Source: Leidyana gryllorum EB-2025a
Lineage: Eukaryota > Apicomplexa
Direction: 5' to 3'
Assembly (NCBI GenBank): GCA_048772705.1
Contig: JBLWGC010000035.1
Coordinates: forward strand, 124,001-188,000
Length of the DNA: 64,000 nt
Below, in pieces: positions 34,601 through 41,163 of the stretch (position 1 is the stretch's first letter; each line of letters starts with the position of its first letter). Below the pieces are notes generated by a model. It was not told the origin of the DNA. It saw only the letters and a list, made by a program, of their open reading frames with translations, and ran no database searches. Position numbers and translations under genes: made by a program.

Positions 34601-37600
34601 GGGCTGCCGGAGCCTCGACCACTATCGTACCCGAAATGATATACGGCTCCGGCGATTGGTCCATAAACAGCGCTGCAGAAGTAGTCACATCGATCTCACC
34701 CGACTCAAACAATGCTAAATGACGCGTCAACGGATTCCGAATCTTTGACCTCGCGAACATGCCACGGTGACTCTGTGTTGGATGAAGGAGCAGAGTGAAC
34801 CCGCCACTGATTTCTTGCGGGTATGAAAATGTCGCCGAAACTCTCGAGTTCTCCACAGGGCTCAAATAACTGTTCATCAGCGCACCGTTCACCAATACCC
34901 TCGCCAAAGATGTCCCATTCGTCCTTGCCTGCTCACTCTTGTCGGTGAAACTCACTGTGAAAGAATGATCTGCAGATTTAAAGCTGTATATCGCCATATC
35001 AAAATCTTCCACTGATGTCGCTATCCCTTGATCCCTCGACAACGTTTGTGGCGTTGCCCACTGATCGTGTTCTGCTGACGTCGCAACCGCTCCTCGCAGT
35101 TTCTTCTCTTCGCTCTCGTAGTCCACCATCCACTTTCGGCCCCCGACTTCTTTGTACCCTTTTATCTCCTCGTCACAACGTTTCCGGACGATAGCCTCCG
35201 GACTCCAAACGTTTTCGGGTACTCTCCCGAAGGCCACTCTGTGGACGATGTGGCAGGACCCACTCGAGCTGTCGAGATTCAGCAGAAAATCGGTAGCCTC
35301 CATTGGCAATTGCGCAGCAATAGTCACACGCTCCTCCGCCAACCCGAAAATCCGGTCTTCTTTGCCCAACGAACGTACCGAACGCACTCCATTGCCCGAG
35401 ACAGGAATTGTTCTTGTTGAGTTGTTCCCATCTCCCTCCACAATTTCGATGGAGCTCTCCACCCGTAGCACATTGAGTAATCCCGACTTGGCCTGAGCAA
35501 TATCGACAGCAGCACTCACCTTAAAATCTACTCCGGCTGCATTCGCGCCCCCACCCACCGTGGGTAGCTGAGAATAATGGACTATGTGTGGCTCAGACAG
35601 AAGCAGAAGATTGTCCAGTGAAGGAGGCTGCGGACCCACAGTCAATCCAAGCAATTCGGTGGCTGCGTTGGAGACATCACCTTTAGCGCCCTGGGCACAC
35701 GTCATTGAGCCCGAAATCACACCCTCCTGATCCGCGGCATTGTACACATTGGAGAACAGCACACATCGAGCTTTTTGATCCTGTGTCGTAGGACGCTTGC
35801 TGACTTTGTTGTGCGTACGTTTCTCTGATGTCGCAGACGGCTGCGGAGGGGTCAGATAGGGCATAAATGCCCAGCCGGCGCAAATGTCAATCTCCAAGCA
35901 TTGTTCCAAACACTCATGATAGTCCGTGGGCGAGCCCTCCATGGTGGGAATTTGTTCACCGAACAACGTTCGGCCGTGTTTGACACATTCGGTGGGCGAG
36001 TTGTGTATCAAATCCTCAATGAAAGCCGATTCTATCGCGGATGATGAGTACCGACGACTGCCGTGATACGGCGTGATGACTATTTTGTCCTGATCAGGAG
36101 TTTCGAGGGCGAGTGAAACAATACGAGTGAGATCTGGGGCCTCCTCGAGCAGCTCCTGTTTCCGGACCTCGAAGAGGGGTCGAACAAAGTTGGGACTGTG
36201 ATGCTCCACGACAATTCTGTCAGCCAAGTAAGAGTTATCGGTCCATATTCGTGTGGCAGGATGGATTGTGAGTGGACCTTGAACTCTACGAGGCCGTGGA
36301 TCAGTGTCGCGGAGGTTGAAGGTGAGGGAGAAGGGCTGCGTCTCGTACGCATCTGTAACCTGAACATACAACGGGGTGGTGGACTCGCCCAGATCTGTCT
36401 CCGTGGTGACCCTCAAAGTTTCGGTGGTATTCTGTCCAAGAGAATAATAACAAATGGGGATAGAGACACGATTGTTGGCATCAAGAGAGGGCAGAGCGTA
36501 GTGTTCCAGGAGGACATTACCGTCAGCGTCGCGCACATTGACCGCAGAAGCGTTAGTGGAGACGAAATTGGGTACCGCTTCCAGTACAATGGGGCCACAC
36601 AGTTTGGTGGCAGTACTGGACTCATCGGTGAATTTTCCGGTGAAGAAGGGGAAGGGGGTATCCGGCTGGCGACCGTCTTGTATTGTGAAAGCCACGTGGT
36701 GATAGTCTTCAGGCGATGGCTTAAGCAGGTCTGGGTGATCGAGCGCAAAGATGAAGGGTTCTTGAAGAAGCTCTGTTTCCGGTGTCAGGAAGGCGAATAT
36801 GTCAACCTGGCGGTTGACTGCATTAAGATATATTGCGGGAAGTTCAAAGTGAGCAGTAGTTGTGTTGGGGGGTATGACATCCTCGAGCCATAGGACAGGA
36901 CCACCGACATACGACGATTTGATCGCGACCAGGACGGTGAGGTGGTCGGTGGGGGATGGATTGGCAACTGAAACAGAAAGATCTCCTTGTACAACTTTGG
37001 TATCAGGTAACATGTCTTCAAAGCGTACATCGACGATGTATCGTTGATGTCCACTCCGCATGATCTCCAATGTGTCGTTTGACACATATGAGAAGGCAGG
37101 CGCCAGATCGGCTGGTAGTAACCACTCGGTAGAGTCCTTGTCAGGGTAGCTGTTAACACGTATTTCTACAGCACTCTCAGAAGCAACTTCCGGTCCCAAC
37201 CGGATGAGAGCGGTGGCAAGTTCCTCATAAGCGGGCACGTGCAGCAGCCCGCCCTTATCCAGTTGGAAGGCTGATGACGACATTAGTGGAACGTACTGAT
37301 TTTTTCCGAGCCATAAGGCCATATTGATGGTGAAGAAACGCCCTCGTATCCTTTGCGCACACGCGCTCTCAAATTGATGATTGTCACTGATCGTTGGGGC
37401 GTGCTTTATCAGCCAGGAGGCCAACCAGTCATGTACAGATGTTTGGTTGTTCATCGGCGGTGGAGACACCAAACGCCAGTTCACACAATCTTTGAGAGGT
37501 ACGATGCCGTCTGAAGCGACCTGCTTGACTGAGACCGATCCCCAGACATCGGACTGGGTGGGATGGGGAAAGAAGTCAATCCCATCAATCGGACGCGGTT

Positions 37601-38369
37601 TACCCTCAGTAGCACGTCCACCTGCCGCTGCCGTTGTCTCGCGAACGCGAAATGTACACTGATCTGCTGCTGTGGGCCGAATATCCAGTTTGGACACAAT
37701 AGATCGACTTCCAACGCCTCCAAACTCAGCTGTGCCCAAGACAACCGTTGGGGGAGGAAATGCCGCCGCCTCTGACGCCGCTGGACAATCCGCCCCCTTC
37801 AGTGTCACCTGGTGGTGCTGATCTGTCCCATTCCACAGGGCTACAGATTCTGCTGAGTGTACGCGATCCGCATATTGAGGCACAGCTGACGACACAGGTT
37901 TATCAGTGCATTCTAGGTACCCGGGGAAGCCATCTTCGGCGCAAGGGGCGAACTCCATATACAAGCATCGATACGAATCTTTTTCCGTCGCAATTGGAGA
38001 ATTGAGCGAAAGTTCAACCATAGAATGGCTCCGGTCGAAGATCAAGTCCAGCTGTCGGTGAAAGGGTGTGAAGGTTGTAAACTCTACCTTTTGACCAGTT
38101 CTATCCCGCAAATAGCGATAGAAGCAGTTATCATAGCAGTCAACGTAAGCGGAGGATACATCAACATTCCCAGGGATCTGGACGTCCCATATCTTTGGTT
38201 GACAATAAGTCACTCTCTGGGACAATGAATCCGACTGTCGGGGAGTCAAGAGCCATTTCAAGGATCCGAAAAAACCACCTTCGCCAACCAAGTGACGCGA
38301 ACTCAATTGGAAACTGGTACACGTCGTAATAATACTTAGCCAGATTGACCAAATTCTCAAAGATGACAT
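19614..38369 (-). CDS. Giant intronless membrane protein, 6,251 aa, unknown family
   Basis: One uninterrupted frame from ATG 38367-38369. A signal-like start (SLRIWSIWLSIITTCTSFQ) leads into about 5,000 residues of ectodomain with many N-x-S/T sites and repeated beta-rich segments. Two segments share DTDPRPR (about residues 686 and 2483). Cysteine clusters at about 795-893 and 1615-1700 resemble PAN/apple modules (HECLEQCLEIDICAGWAF; CRARCDTLRIHCSFF). Thr-rich mucin-like runs lie at about 3815-3935. A first clear span (NLAIVTFIAIAVLLLRY, about 5065-5083) is followed by roughly 900 residues with basic clusters. Several further spans lie in the last 270 residues. The shape suggests a very large surface protein. 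The lack of any intron in 18.7 kb is unlike its neighbours. No homologue recognised. Confidence 0.85.
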   Translation of the reverse strand: MSSLRIWSIWLSIITTCTSFQLSSRHLVGEGGFFGSLKWLLTPRQSDSLSQRVTYCQPKIWDVQIPGNVDVSSAYVDCYDNCFYRYLRDRTGQKVEFTTFTPFHRQLDLIFDRSHSMVELSLNSPIATEKDSYRCLYMEFAPCAEDGFPGYLECTDKPVSSAVPQYADRVHSAESVALWNGTDQHHQVTLKGADCPAASEAAAFPPPTVVLGTAEFGGVGSRSIVSKLDIRPTAADQCTFRVRETTAAAGGRATEGKPRPIDGIDFFPHPTQSDVWGSVSVKQVASDGIVPLKDCVNWRLVSPPPMNNQTSVHDWLASWLIKHAPTISDNHQFESACAQRIRGRFFTINMALWLGKNQYVPLMSSSAFQLDKGGLLHVPAYEELATALIRLGPEVASESAVEIRVNSYPDKDSTEWLLPADLAPAFSYVSNDTLEIMRSGHQRYIVDVRFEDMLPDTKVVQGDLSVSVANPSPTDHLTVLVAIKSSYVGGPVLWLEDVIPPNTTTAHFELPAIYLNAVNRQVDIFAFLTPETELLQEPFIFALDHPDLLKPSPEDYHHVAFTIQDGRQPDTPFPFFTGKFTDESSTATKLCGPIVLEAVPNFVSTNASAVNVRDADGNVLLEHYALPSLDANNRVSIPICYYSLGQNTTETLRVTTETDLGESTTPLYVQVTDAYETQPFSLTFNLRDTDPRPRRVQGPLTIHPATRIWTDNSYLADRIVVEHHSPNFVRPLFEVRKQELLEEAPDLTRIVSLALETPDQDKIVITPYHGSRRYSSSAIESAFIEDLIHNSPTECVKHGRTLFGEQIPTMEGSPTDYHECLEQCLEIDICAGWAFMPYLTPPQPSATSEKRTHNKVSKRPTTQDQKARCVLFSNVYNAADQEGVISGSMTCAQGAKGDVSNAATELLGLTVGPQPPSLDNLLLLSEPHIVHYSQLPTVGGGANAAGVDFKVSAAVDIAQAKSGLLNVLRVESSIEIVEGDGNNSTRTIPVSGNGVRSVRSLGKEDRIFGLAEERVTIAAQLPMEATDFLLNLDSSSGSCHIVHRVAFGRVPENVWSPEAIVRKRCDEEIKGYKEVGGRKWMVDYESEEKKLRGAVATSAEHDQWATPQTLSRDQGIATSVEDFDMAIYSFKSADHSFTVSFTDKSEQARTNGTSLARVLVNGALMNSYLSPVENSRVSATFSYPQEISGGFTLLLHPTQSHRGMFARSKIRNPLTRHLALFESGEIDVTTSAALFMDQSPEPYIISGTIVVEAPAARSDEALDKDRRPSFTGSYQVFLTDRLRQRHQLTAEGVIADKDGTDRLLIKVPAMSTKMWDESLADSFGIVYHLDHKHRVVTYAPIFDLVKDSLPKSSRRLTIFHPDIYADTNMDWDRYGFYIRYNFVDWKTHPKLPKGYAIWLAPKGSLTNVIRLFASVEILGVVQHETYVDRINCDFAPDPAFLSMGGLILSCPDLPFPSRSFKSPFNFNFLTPDQSRTPVELVLGTRDEFNHLTIQLHFEIIDNYFSFRAGVRAWEMGADIALEATSAIFRDRTMADRSPRADQIQVCDQSWTLVLTPRDWIHGTCSRTLNFTIPHPVRGVRKYVPSSQEFKTFLLSEEDAPEARPSNLVGTVYDYIAHEDACFEARFDPSSMQQNQWQRSYAYSRDRGFSNGRIEPQEIDRRTYPLERGKFSDTSCRARCDTLRIHCSFFTLDFVKRPYPFTDSTIICHIWGYMEEKALKRFEERPLRPGIRTGPHWELEGEITKSFICTKGKYRKVFRPSMINFRDVDMRPGHIWGALNVVESTEDGRLEKEDIEAYDMFMVGDDTDPSTSTMTSAIYLGWVDRAYYHRTPGDWTGSMRFAVDVDAHNQYRIYAVPRSHDNVLRHIVSVEFRDNAFVYTPETIKQITKSADYESDHRNGVVDDRLPLEFERAVGVTQFLCFPTKSTHKALSRMKLNFPTSADSAEIFFKALGHRCQIPAARYHSGHHSASLLYVSTGETEPSLAAPTQRSPMMSRDILGFYDIYGSDRQKMNPLPPVQTPPGVLAHSASLMETVGLSGAKNEELADTSPTIFTAFDNEFAQSGYGGVLLVRDEFLRMSEYERTSLSLQPPLVRVFNNHPDVWLRETDDYPAGERGDVALRGSRGHYTPKSPDPLVGELIVEGERSIKLNITAPTQTWTCPAGEYVVRIRRRRTSYSSVLGKILVGMGPEDPSRYTFELPIQVAADHYTLLRSHGEWVIELCNAEAYHKASLVTVVRSRKEWQQGINNNCFRLKIQSQSPLFDAMRPGSLRSRQLRQAAREKSQQLFTFDQIALAPSRSVLWPAVKSRPLWETEFEISSTNRLEDYGDGDEPDFNRLLRFSVCPDSHHNLEFDRGLYDCREQEEDTLERTSTTMEAEFCRLYLSCTEALAARRKNTTAYQHTMQWRDLRRFNNTWRVRGLVTSLPAYTRSLFIADGSGKVSLLRTLEDEQRLLKNTDIIETRPLITPRPKRPLTHQVSCTFDLSPDTDPRPRSISTLATIHLRSPVAYGDTPPKQVWMILNGGKQQELLRAHSVNATDEFVTSTFTYPLVNLTPDELRGQRFSMSISGVFARSDQGTTATDFAVHCDREGAAVSSSPPGAAANSSTMSSNIRRRPAALKTGGSLIGDQIVEVRFDEELSYFRNLEPKSGAVGGPVLLRMVSDGPLPTDPMDIECFKTPAGGNLATLIPVARQTIPPPDTPFFNATLQIPTGSVRKPRSVPNTEALTCTLLWHDWLVSRIVLPLTSTAVSEFDRSGNMKPTIAYNTVSDLNGLKMESGEGMTNIAYRTGDFGAFHGFSYYNKSAPDVEDIAPLESHLLMTWPSDSAPRWSLIGNALLIPCSQKGFWFTIGLKASPHSDVETFTPPCGELLDVARDTEGWLLMVNGMPVISVGSQAQTEDDVVLETGLVPLANTLSSSTGNLRMTVEGDADGLRTRAKPISLTVGYSDSVEDPELLYDPHQICPTTVGHISKFPNRVHTAQSVGCPEYIGTEGSVGLIRRLPDDGWSRLSVDIGGVLHETVTNHPTVTGFTRAPFKLFATVHDLDSRWGWIKPNVTLDLVDTIGNRDLPEPNLIALNVTISSINGATVTLPLTATPANSSMTSRRRYTARALDLLFIPHHSVVQVVLDQTFASKYGLDVSSATSVSELIDLWTLPHVPVRSMSELSRLDKVEGLRLSVQNSNVQLHFNRGQSPLPYFPQTADLIITPDDMIEKQQIASTVKKDEAFVGPWPFTEDPLGSVPRSWTSLRLQLVGALPNGAKVMLSDLRVPREQIMEFDLITEADLDDTEAEDEHVCSSVGVRQENNTLAIYHLGSEPHPTKVLLGYNTSSVFLPKHIVNIKNLPQTRATLWHLGDDKRKNSVLTYAVEKLMESDEESADSEEQHSPPVFMACGIVLPDGPLSYKSSRGLNWLPESDRGRTLSLLRDIEVWAPLLWTIEHSQPKLSTPQLCRELHSRVRDRLVDRYGPVAYLRQERLPWTEILMPVIQQLITEKCEIRLGRNMMHWIALPDPTLLNSVGFYLPFVHSPATPLRSLPGESDESLNVTDAVLHTAIARSAKFPMEATDLMMLGVPVCPTLRFFSPSLNDIRATIESQRCYSLTGAESLLGAQHPDVLSQLCLVMRRNHLLFRGYLSDEAVLNFHSAVGRVGFSCSKSGYLLRQLSAAEMSEPVTPTTEVPIVTWEQFIDPDNTGGIARERFATALNLLYPHQDGSGGDDHWTDPLWDDILVEVATAVGEAQTAPRRQTRANRRSEAKAPPSAPRESTPQAAVVHSTTEAVNTAEEPEAPLRRLFDPFSGAKAWYKSWKKKPGRTSAPKGNDATTSTTTTTTTTTTTTTTPTGPLQPQSLETAAHPAVPTNGQTGDAEAFEEEMNDGILSQGAVMPGSEQTAELESDIEKKKKTTTTMAEPRRTTALSTSPPRMMTRSTTTSTSSTTTTTTERVSDADWVTFEEIDHLMDFQRSFGPAAEVIEAVNVRWNSEFNRVWVTYRAGSDPDRRTLALPQRPARLYGATVTSSARGGDAIDEAYWDLPVGVPPPSHVLYEGSDGLTGFRVIDNGGRAFNPEGLVADLTHLSPSFLGLRLGVTEAEIPSEAQKIDWEWKCDQIQSIDHSRLCQYLSVHSSVEGRHLHIKVPLEFIEALAVYQSSEFADHPFIRIRATDVRSIDAYIEANLNLRPVYPYLSISGIRPSFSNSAVANGRTAVAAAAHNTAKLTTYCSQSVIENLAPISLSEEERRSSSVLCVNRNMANETLWDIDSLKSEILRAPGEVCCVLPLNARAGGAAKQSPGSASERLAVGSMLYWSWYGLERNPKMESITYRSPKHDVYRATLQQHPEDVEEVISGKPGEGNAVAALNPRPSVGGSASGPSNVQRLPPPLRLMGSGKLATITTRKSPRAPRLPLCPMELVLYSPQVSKPGILDVPCSEVSVRGDVLVTSIEKPFSSFADLARDVYKRETLRSFDGRATYGWLRSKYSPFMRLPLNGLIQVEIEPYATVVASHDPQMSWSVAMRLRTDFLSEQMANRRIDWYTNGKTLLKSDVGVGDWTSIWPIPLAPHQGGSKKGSKEALHKYGIGGGKSRTFELRPAGDEETVLLRIIDLSDTENALMLTDIEIMEWMNPVNVTHLSEHQHERLYQTLIGAAEGKGAETLQSRDTRTDTELQAQHALFEDYLDNLCLKQRESVLSALQREGTRVNQLFGQEVYHLGEGGDEPPPPRDSDIGASARLLKLVEGQRPRVSSDVLYPLLEKAQQQDLPLPRGVQEGYERLKYLAKLVDARMQIKHDIAVGDWIPLHAWVVKAGEDDANLHEDLVEEMKMDPLHPLNRLNPITLFHYTADTTLVEDPNMIVNGAAAVAELAAGSTTLSGTLVSQPPKSKRESRGLIRRSLAAASEKSHVSEVLVFLQREIPLSEDDLKKLIYFVEEILKSYVRSRVVDFKFGELPLKQFLRVRTGSFNPPSTETTCSIVNIRLNGDHWSSEPPSDVVTIKDVLAGDSRNFDRVIATMQCSVPYRSNRNGPHPHGFSDFVINMDAKALGLSVRSVVTEIYFDTYGLLSSVSPALFPQRVALLAKDAIKQTMNLAIVTFIAIAVLLLRYPAGGVVRHLKSRALIRKDPYNGRSLVAAARFCPSIFQLGADRMGVRQKDFGNTTFSAITNLQSTANEEALASAASEHQNRVAYRVSRHLGGKIKILEPWEIAVLAGADVYARSTEAYVTIDMKSGTRAVYKHYNRIKRRNAVVWAETTARLSTRHLQIQQQSMTISPKERSVHTLEPLGAVRVCLQRITKKNSAKAKKKSARPKGRKAAGTKSHPEYLCWFGPETQEICFLPIDLFESLSLMSLEAKILSQCAPAFGLIALPLLDLKLDLWVDNLQRHTLGGSSMSTEFRLQPPPGDNSGRLNLTVPSNRKNSSPCVFELTAERFETLEGLYTYALQAQTYLEMKLSLGDAPTAGTPEVDNAGERWIKARTLLDLEKPATPSPTLKRVTLPFTASTCLFEERFPTNVFLSEAVSRDGIREEVICVECRMPKPHETAAAQLQLCGIPTSSTNFHARDVFRADEDDSMTFDSRPKVLRLAGDPMRVLEPKDTDFQLEDLAATLGLPPAPVPPVDPLFGPPAMVTRAIATASATMTITELPHQLSLTAPAENDSIPPEIRLNSAGEEVEADDVSSIGEFDEDPENPPDNSRRLAMTLNTKIDGSIFPIQKRRQRLADLRELRVADERVVGVQDAMLCTYDGEQLGATQSQPVMLNHLPPMALHTQTQSRAHTQQQQGAHLGASFHQHHTGAMTCSTIRVEETDCGTVLSPYRLVQKDPADLLRQLGVVPFWPTPTLQTCPAGWQSGEKINCLTIPLSCITAMRLSSRPFFNNPRSSMPSPASCLHALYPYTLSITLNNCAEVKLGWPTAEGAQRTHDLLLPRLNYPLYPQPPPPAPLQKLLPTMQVDPDTIQPNFSPSIVRLVAALQKVCHRRWWSLLGSMSRSLHPLQPHFKDPAIRVAHLVEPIMEAQILCLIQVACAATFISALIAPTARMGVGHVSLPHLSFGCTLAAVICLRLLMRYCSFDPKPEDRYTDSDGLLAHILYQQRKQRFKIAEFIVTSTAFNCFCLCLIFYLGGAFPVIHGALRVIILSALLNWAIIPITQSLTVILAFKLTQKLPALLTHPIIFTCLIPPLIRTYAPPISGPLLAAANRLSLEAKNKRIYHEFLAHCCQDATTARDPYAVITTTTTTAAPPAASSSRHLTQPYDNLKMSTSSPLRFDQIDRLRLQL

Positions 38370-38524
38370 GATGTTCTAGTACGCCCGTCTCGCCAGAAAT
38401 GCTTGATCAAAGTTTCCAGATCGGTGGTCGTGAAAATGAGTAACGCGGGAAGCAAATAACCAAGCACAATCCAATCAATATAAGTATTATATCGTCAGTT
38501 TTGTCGTTGTCGGAAAACCACACA

Positions 38525-40897
38525 TTAAGCACTCTTCCGATTTGCAGAAAGAATAGCTTCTCTGATCTCCTTGAACCTAGCCAAGCACTCACGTGCTGTT
38601 TTGCCTGGTACATCGGCGGCAATTTCTGGCGTAGTAAAACCCGTACAAGAGAATCAACACTGTAACACAACTCACTCTGCCACCGCTGTTGTGGATTCGA
38701 CGGATCAGGCGGATGCCTTGCCAACGCTTGCTCCAAAGCCTACCGAGCACACATGTGTGTGCGATCAGATGAACAAGCACTTGGAGGGCAACGAACTTAC
38801 AGTTTGCTGCTCGCCAGTCCAGTCTGTCACTGTAGAGGGGTCACGTCTGTCCAATGGCGCGTCTACGCGCTTCTTCTCCTCAGGAATCCGTTTCTGGCTC
38901 ATCTCAAATGCAGCCTTGGGATCAGAGGTAGGAACTACATTGGACGCGGTCTTGAGGTTCTTAGCCTCGTTCAACACCCGCGCCTGGGCGATAACCTATC
39001 CAGACGACCATAACAGTTTAGACAACATTGCGTGCAAACCATACATCGTCAGCAGTGAAATCGCTTCCCAACATCTGAGCTATCTTGGCCCACCGATTGG
39101 GAGTTCCACCAGGGAAGCGCACCAATCCTTTGGATAATGTGGACAACTCCTCCGGAGTCCATGTGTGAGCGGCCTTGACATCAGAAGGCGGTGCCGCTGG
39201 GCTCTCCGTCTGAGGAGGATGGAAGAGAAAGTCAAGTTGCAGTCCCGGTTGGTTGGTGTCCTTACCTTGGGAGTGAATGTGCTCTTGTAGCGGGACGCAT
39301 TCCATTCCGACATTATTCTGCGGATCATCCTGGCCACTTCTTGGCAGACAGCGGGATTTTCAACTGGGGTAGCGTCTGCGACCAAGGCCAATAGCTCTTC
39401 GGCCATCTTGGTCAAGAAGGTCATATTCGCCTGTACACAGAAATCCTGCAGATCATCAGCAGTGAACTCGCAGATGGTACCAGTCTCCTGGCACCACGGA
39501 CGATAGATTCCACGGATTTTCTTGCGCAGCTCCTGCACGTGACGTTTCTCTTGCCGTTTGGCTTCGGCAGCCGCCTTGGCAGCTGCTTCCTCAGCAGCCT
39601 TGGCCTCCTCTGCTGCTTTGCGCTGCTCTTCCTTAGCTGCCCGCTGAGCTGCGTGGAGGTTGGCCTGGCGAGCTGCCTTGGCCTGCTCCTTCTTGAGTCG
39701 CTCGGCCTCTTTCTCAGCAATAATGCGAGGATCTCTGCACAAAAGGTCATCTCAAAAACACATTTAGCGACCAATATACATAACAAGGCAGGGTGATGGA
39801 TGAAAACTCCCGTCAAAACAGGCATCGGCTGTATCGATTTAGAAAGTTGCCCGGTCCAAATCCTTCAACCGGGAAGACGGAGTGAGAGAAGAGGGAGTAG
39901 CGCACGGCATTGCAATAATTATTTACACCAACGTCCACAATGAAATGGAAGTTCAGCTTACTTTGACTCAGCCATAGTGACGAACTTGAGTACTCGTTGG
40001 CGTTCCTGTTTGACGTACTTGGAGACAATCTTCCAGTTTTCCTTCTGCATCCAGCGACGCTCTTCACGGTCCTGAGCCTCTTCGAGCTCGAATTCACCGT
40101 GATTACTAAAGTCGCGCCATGAGACAAACTCCTCTAGCCAAAACTTGTAGAACTTGCGGACTTGCTCTAGCGGTGTGGACATGTCTCCCAGATCCGGAAC
40201 TGGCTTGGCAGACGACCATTTGGCCTCCTTTTTAAAGGCGGGGCCGCAAACCTCGAAGAAGTTATCGGAGTTTACCTCATTCGCCGAAGGGAGCTCATCA
40301 TCGAAAGGCAAAGAAGAATCGAACTGACGTCTTGTAGTCTCGTCCATGAGGATTTCAAACGCATTCTGAATGCCCAGGAAGTGCTGCTTGATGGCTTCAT
40401 CCGTCATCCCGGATGGGTCAGGCCAAGCACCTTTTTCGGAGGACCCAGCCGTGCGTTTGTCCGGGTGGAAAATGAGAGCCAGCTTCTTGTATTGACGCTT
40501 CAGGTCATCGGCTGATGCAGAGGGATCCGAGCAGAGCAGTCTGAACCGAAGGGAAGTTGCAAAATTCACTCATCGCTGCAACTCACCCATAAAGATCCTC
40601 CTGGTCTTCGATGGCCTTCCGAACCCGCGCACTGATAGAAGAAGAGTCTTTGAACCCCTTTTTCTTCTTGTTCGTCTGGGAAACAGGGTCGTTGTCCTCT
40701 TCAGAGGCAGAAAGTTGGGCGTCGAGGGTTGGGGTGGACGCTTTGGTGGTGGTCAGTGCTTCTTTCTCATAGCGTTCGTAAAAGCTGATACCAGCTTGCT
40801 CCATCCGCGCCCGGACGCTCGACCATACGCCGATGAACTGGTCCGTTTCCGCTACATAGTGGGCCGGAACCGGGGGCAGACTCAACATGACCACCAT
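38525..40897 (-). CDS. DNAJC2: Zuotin / MPP11 (DNAJC2), ribosome-associated J-protein
   Basis: Seven exons (40897-40587, 40540-39962, 39734-39266, 39209-39045, 38995-38801, 38739-38676, 38625-38525) join to 627 aa. The J domain reads EDLYGLLCSDPSASADDLKRQYKKLALIFHPDKR with the HPD loop. The zuotin homology region (FSNHGEFELEEAQDREERRWMQKEN) and the charged Ala/Lys/Glu helix after DPRIIAEKEAERLKKEQ follow. Two SANT/Myb-like domains (HTWTPEELSTLSKGLVRFPGG; LEQALARHPPD..RWQKIAADVPGKTARECLARFKE) end the protein. With Ssz1/Hsp70 it folds nascent chains at the ribosome exit. One intron is 227 bp; another (38740-38800) holds a palindrome-family element. Confidence 0.92.
38747..38762. repeat. Intronic inverted repeat GCACACATGTGTGTGC
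   Basis: It lies inside the 61-bp zuotin intron 38740-38800, close to the acceptor on the coding strand. Arms GCACACA and TGTGTGC flank TG. It is the CACACATGTGTG variant also seen at 61961-61972. Confidence 0.6.
39735..39961 (-). other. Unusually long intron (227 bp) in zuotin
   Basis: Donor GTAAGC and acceptor TTGTGCAG give a clean phase. On the coding strand it contains CCCGGT..ACCGGG, a 6-bp stem with a 12-base loop near its middle, followed by an ACA about 20 bases later. This could fit part of an H/ACA snoRNA, but I cannot complete the fold. Its length is almost the same as the RPL13 intron, though the sequences are not alike. Confidence 0.5.
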
Positions 40898-40941
40898 CGC
40901 GCCCCCAAGTTTTCTGAGGCGTAAAAAATACTTCTACTGCG

Positions 40942-41091
40942 ATGCAGATGCTCGCTCAGGTGGTCCAACCCAAATTGCCCCAAGATGAACCTGCCATCCT
41001 TCTTCGGGTATGGGTTGCACTGATCGTGCTGTTGATGGGTAGTTTGCATATATTTTACCGCAAAAGGGTCAATCGACGACGTGCCAAGTAA
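40942..41091 (+). CDS. 49-aa single-pass membrane microprotein
   Basis: ATG 40942, TAA 41089-41091. The chain starts MQMLAQVVQPKLPQDEP, has one hydrophobic span (VWVALIVLLMGSLHIFY) and ends with the strongly basic RKRVNRRRAK. This gives one span with a positive, probably cytosolic or matrix-side tail, as in small subunits of membrane complexes (Ost4, Tom or respiratory-type subunits). It matches none of these by eye. It starts 44 bp from the divergent zuotin ATG, which supports a real promoter. Confidence 0.55.
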   Translation: MQMLAQVVQPKLPQDEPAILLRVWVALIVLLMGSLHIFYRKRVNRRRAK

Positions 41092-41163
41092 GAGGGAATG
41101 AATAATGTCTGTCACTTGGTGAACCACAGAGAAACTCGAGTGTACGGAGCTTGAAAAGAAAGC

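Noticed and set aside
22700-36900. Many 60-230 codon frames on the plus strand across the giant gene
   Set aside because: They are antisense shadows of one long coding frame with biased third positions; none has a domain or plausible splice structure.
39830-39880. tRNA-like T-loop (GGTCCAAATCC) in the long zuotin intron
   Set aside because: No acceptor stem, D arm or anticodon arm can be built around it; it is better explained as the loop of a short hairpin.
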